From UBA4416 sp043719555 (GTDB lineage: Bacteria > Bacteroidota > Bacteroidia > B-17B0 > Aurantibacillaceae): DNA of 15,526 nt. Positions 12,859 through 15,526 of this stretch are shown here, piece after piece. Location of the stretch: positions 1 through 15,526 of the forward strand of contig JAYSTR010000017.1 in NCBI GenBank assembly GCA_043719555.1, given 5' to 3'. A program made the translations under genes and the position numbers. How positions within the stretch are numbered: position 1 is the first letter of the stretch; every line of letters begins with the position of its first letter. The notes under the pieces were generated by a model. That model had not been told where the DNA came from, made no database searches, and saw nothing but the letters and a program-made list of their open reading frames with translations.

Positions 12859-13887
12859 ATGATAATCAGAAGCAAAGCACCCTTACGTATTGGTTTAGCT
12901 GGTGGAGGCACAGATGTATCGCCTTATAGTGATATGTATGGTGGTGCTATTTTAAATGCAACTATTGATTTATATGCATATGCAAGTTTAGAACCATTAG
13001 ATAACGGACGAATAGAATTTTGTATTGATGGTAAAAATTTAAATCATACCGCAGCTTCAGCAAAACAATTAGAGATTGTTCATCCTTTCGAATTATTTAT
13101 TGGCGTGTATAATCGCATTATTAAACAATTTAATTTACAGCCTTTATCTTTTCGGTTAACCTCATACATTGAAGCTCCTCAGGGTTCTGGTTTAGGCACA
13201 TCATCAACAATTGTTGTGTCGCTAATTGGTGCTTTTGTAGAGTGGCTTAAATTGCCTTTAGGTAAATATGATATAGCACATTTAGCATACGAAATTGAGC
13301 GAGTTGATTTAAATATGAGCGGCGGAAAACAAGATCAGTACGCTGCCACTTTTGGTGGAATTAATTTTATGGAGTTTTTAGCAAACGACAAAGTGATTGT
13401 TAATCCCTTGCAATTAAAAGATGAAATATTGTATGAATTAGAAATGAATTTATTACTGTACTTTACCGCAACACAGCGTTTATCAGCTACGATTATCAAC
13501 GAGCAAGTTAAAAATGTAAAAGAAAATAATACCAAGTCGGTTGATGCTATGCATCATTTAAAAGAGCAAGCTTTGCAAATGAAGGATAGTTTGTTGCGAG
13601 CCGATTTAAATAAAATTGGTGAAATTTTACACTTTGGCTGGACAAACAAAAAACAAATAGCTAATTCTATTAGTAACGAGCTAATTGACAATGTTTACAA
13701 AACAGCCATTCATACAGGCGCCACTGGTGGTAAAATATCTGGAGCAGGTGGCGGAGGTTTTATGTTTTTTTATTGTCCTGCGGTTACTAAAATTAAAGTA
13801 GCTAAAGCCATCGAAAATTTAGGTGGTAATGTACAAGCTTTTAAGTTTACACAACAAGGTTTAACTACTTGGACGAGTCTTACGTAA
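12859..13887 (+). CDS. GHMP kinase, D-glycero-D-manno-heptose 7-phosphate kinase type
   Basis: Cytoplasmic small-molecule kinase of 342 residues. It opens with RSKAPLRIGLAGGGTDVSPY (4-23), the signature of heptose-7-phosphate and related sugar kinases. The ATP loop is PQGSGLGTSS (107-116). The catalytic Asp is probably D159 in GGKQDQYAATFGG, and the third GHMP motif is GATGGKISGAGGGGFMFF (287-304). By family it phosphorylates C1 of heptose 7-phosphate on the route to GDP- or ADP-heptose for surface glycans. Fucokinase- or galactokinase-like activity is not excluded. The usual partners (isomerase, phosphatase, nucleotidyltransferase) are not next to it, though a glycosyltransferase lies two genes upstream. 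Its stop codon directly abuts that of the convergent MORN gene. Confidence 0.87.
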   Translation: MIIRSKAPLRIGLAGGGTDVSPYSDMYGGAILNATIDLYAYASLEPLDNGRIEFCIDGKNLNHTAASAKQLEIVHPFELFIGVYNRIIKQFNLQPLSFRLTSYIEAPQGSGLGTSSTIVVSLIGAFVEWLKLPLGKYDIAHLAYEIERVDLNMSGGKQDQYAATFGGINFMEFLANDKVIVNPLQLKDEILYELEMNLLLYFTATQRLSATIINEQVKNVKENNTKSVDAMHHLKEQALQMKDSLLRADLNKIGEILHFGWTNKKQIANSISNELIDNVYKTAIHTGATGGKISGAGGGGFMFFYCPAVTKIKVAKAIENLGGNVQAFKFTQQGLTTWTSLT

Positions 13888-14667
13888 TTATTTTTTTGCA
13901 GGTTTCGCTTTTTCTTTTTTTGGTTTACTCTCAGTATTAGTTGGAGTTTTTGTTTCTTGTTTTTCAGGTTTTACTTTACTAAAAAACTCATCTGTTTCTT
14001 TTTTAGAAGCCAATTTGCCGTTCTTAAATAATTCTTTTTCTTTTACTTTGCCATTCATTTCTTTATAAATCCAAGGCCCTATTTTTAATCCGTTTTTATA
14101 ATAGCCAAGCGCAGCAGCTGTGCCATTTGGGTAATAATAGGCATTACGCCCATCTAATTCTCCATTTACATAAGTACCTTCACCTTTTACTTGAGTTTTG
14201 TTAAAGTATTTTTTAAATGGACCATCTTTAATATCATTTTTGTAGTTATGCTCTTCACTTAAAATACCATCAACAGTATACACACGAGATTTTCCATTTT
14301 TCTTCCCCAACACAAAATTCTCATCAGATATTTTTACGCCTTTATCATCATAATAAATCCATACCGAATCTTTTAACTCATTAATGTATTTGCCAACAGC
14401 CATTTTTTTACCAGTTGGATGGTAAAGTGTAGAGTAGGATACTGCACCATCTTTTCTAAAATCCATTTTAGCTTTTAAGGTATCATTCGGATAATAGTAT
14501 TTAAACACACCTTGTGGTTTATTATCTTTAAATAAACCTTCGTAAACTAATTTATTAGTTTTTTCATCTTTCTTTTTCCAGTAACCTTGTTTTTTGCCAG
14601 TTGCATCAACCGTTTGAGCACTTACCTGAAATCCAATGATGATTAAAAAAGAGATTAAATATTTCAT
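13888..14667 (-). CDS. Exported MORN/YwqK-like repeat protein with Lys-rich tail
   Basis: A 259-residue protein with a signal peptide (1-18, ending VSAQ), so probably periplasmic or surface-exposed. Residues 28-206 are eight repeats of the form G-x-W/F-x-x-Y-Y-x-x-x-G, starting near 28, 53, 77, 101, 125, 149, 173 and 197. From 53 on the period is exactly 24 residues. Such beta-hairpin repeats are annotated as MORN-2 or YwqK-family antitoxin; the antitoxin label is by homology only and no toxin gene is adjacent. The last 30 residues are rich in Lys, Pro, Thr and Glu and look disordered. The upstream gene is birA, 92 nt away, with only a weak promoter candidate (TAACTTTA at 14704-14711) between. 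Its function is unknown. Confidence 0.82.
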   Translation of the reverse strand: MKYLISFLIIIGFQVSAQTVDATGKKQGYWKKKDEKTNKLVYEGLFKDNKPQGVFKYYYPNDTLKAKMDFRKDGAVSYSTLYHPTGKKMAVGKYINELKDSVWIYYDDKGVKISDENFVLGKKNGKSRVYTVDGILSEEHNYKNDIKDGPFKKYFNKTQVKGEGTYVNGELDGRNAYYYPNGTAAALGYYKNGLKIGPWIYKEMNGKVKEKELFKNGKLASKKETDEFFSKVKPEKQETKTPTNTESKPKKEKAKPAKK

Positions 14668-14759
14668 AATATTTTTTGTTTGTGATATAATCGTTATAAA
14701 GTTTAAAGTTACATTATCTGTTATTAAAACTGAAAGTAGTTATTGTTTTTTATACTTAT

Positions 14760-15521
14760 TTATAATTTAAATTTTAGTTGTTTTAAATCAAATAATTTTT
14801 CTTTTCCGTTTACTTGGAGTATTAATTTCCCGTCGGTTGCAATACCAGATATGGTTCCTGTAAATTCATTATTATTTTCGTCAGTGAAATTTAAAAGTTG
14901 ATGTATTCCATACAGTTTTTCTAAATACGATTGGTCTATTTCCTGAATATGATTTGCTTTTAATTTCAAATACCATTTTTCTAATTTCGAACATAAAGTA
15001 TTTAAAACAGTTTCTAGTACAAATTCCTGATGTAATTCGATGCTTATTGAGGTGGCCGTTTCCTTTAAATCGCCAAATTCGGTTTGATTTAAATTTAATC
15101 CTATTCCAATAACACTACTTGCTAAATAGTTTCCATTAAACTGGTTTTCAATTAATATACCCGCGATCTTTTTTTTGTTGACTAAAATGTCATTTGGCCA
15201 TTTAATTTTAGTGTCATATTGGCTAGTAGGTAATAATTCCGTCAATACGTCATAAATAGCTAATGCACTTATTTTACTTAGTAAAAAGGTGTTATTTGCC
15301 GATAAAAAACTCGGCTTTAAAATAACCGAAGCAGTAATGTTTTTGCCTATTTGAGCTTGCCATGTGGCTCCACGTTGTCCGCGGCCCAGTGTTTGGTTGT
15401 GGGTATAAATAACGCTTCCTTCAACTGGGTTAACATTCCTTAACAAGTTAATGGCATAGCTATTGGTGCTATCTACGTCAGATAAAAAAAATTGATTCTT
15501 ACCAATAAACAATGTTTCCAT
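14760..15521 (-). CDS. birA: Biotin--[acetyl-CoA-carboxylase] ligase, catalytic-only form
   Basis: Activates biotin as biotinyl-5'-AMP and attaches it to the carrier lysine of biotin carboxylases, linking it to fatty acid synthesis. All motifs of the BPL_LplA_LipB fold are present: GRGQRGATW (46-54, adenylate loop), KWPND (107-111), KKIAGILIE (117-125, with the catalytic-site Lys at the start of AGILIE) and GIGLNLN (139-145). A C-terminal SH3-like domain covers about 205-253. At 253 residues it lacks the N-terminal DNA-binding domain of E. coli BirA, so it should not repress biotin genes. The gene is complete: the ATG is at 15521, 5 nt from the window edge. Its own promoter lies outside. Confidence 0.94.
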   Translation of the reverse strand: METLFIGKNQFFLSDVDSTNSYAINLLRNVNPVEGSVIYTHNQTLGRGQRGATWQAQIGKNITASVILKPSFLSANNTFLLSKISALAIYDVLTELLPTSQYDTKIKWPNDILVNKKKIAGILIENQFNGNYLASSVIGIGLNLNQTEFGDLKETATSISIELHQEFVLETVLNTLCSKLEKWYLKLKANHIQEIDQSYLEKLYGIHQLLNFTDENNNEFTGTISGIATDGKLILQVNGKEKLFDLKQLKFKL

Positions 15522-15526
15522 TAGGC

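Noticed and set aside
13888..14667. YwqK antitoxin of a toxin-antitoxin pair
   Set aside because: The label rests on repeat similarity; the protein has a signal peptide and no toxin-like gene is adjacent.
1..15526. CRISPR array, insertion sequence, prophage or integrative element
   Set aside because: No regularly spaced repeats, transposase, integrase or phage genes were found; gene content is largely core. The only mobile-like signal is the 18-nt palindrome at 8852-8869.

Overview
The window is AT-rich (roughly one third G+C by eye) and reads as a chromosomal segment of a Bacteroidota member, Flavobacteriales-like or a near relative. Four signs support this. The acpP-fabF-rnc and rimP-nusA-infB orders are typical of the phylum. 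Several genes are preceded by the Bacteroidota promoter pattern TTTG-N18-21-TAnnTTTG. Shine-Dalgarno sites are mostly absent. One secreted protein carries a type A C-terminal sorting domain of the type IX secretion system (T9SS). No phage, insertion sequence or CRISPR array was seen.

Layout, left to right. (1) 2-1087 (+): C-terminal third of an RND efflux pump, cut by the window edge, ending at a bidirectional terminator. (2) 1147-3401 (-): acpP-fabF-rnc, a fatty-acid-synthesis/RNase III operon with a clear promoter; rnc starts with TTG. (3) 3569-3901 (-): a small membrane protein with a His-rich tail, unrecognised. (4) 4026-9007 (+): a strong promoter, a terminator-like hairpin in the leader, then rimP, nusA and infB (ribosome maturation, transcription elongation/termination, translation initiation), then a tRNA-Ala(GGC) preceded by a broken tRNA-like fragment carrying a palindrome, then a strong terminator. 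(5) 9007-12096 (+): a three-gene unit encoding a non-catalytic M16 peptidase homologue, a GNAT acetyltransferase and a GT4-type glycosyltransferase, closed by a bidirectional terminator. (6) 12117-12740 (-): a secreted cupredoxin with a T9SS sorting domain. (7) 12859-13887 (+): a GHMP kinase of the heptose-7-phosphate kinase type. (8) 13888-15521 (-): a periplasmic or surface MORN/YwqK-like repeat protein and the biotin-protein ligase birA.

Most of the window is housekeeping. I see no multi-gene system that looks wholly new. The observations most worth checking are regulatory or small-scale: the hairpin in the rimP leader, read through by an in-frame upstream start; the duplicated tRNA 5' half whose D loop is replaced by an 18-nt palindrome; terminators whose T tract supplies the -33 box of the next promoter; the His-rich membrane protein; and the M16 homologue without its zinc motif or a catalytic partner next to it.
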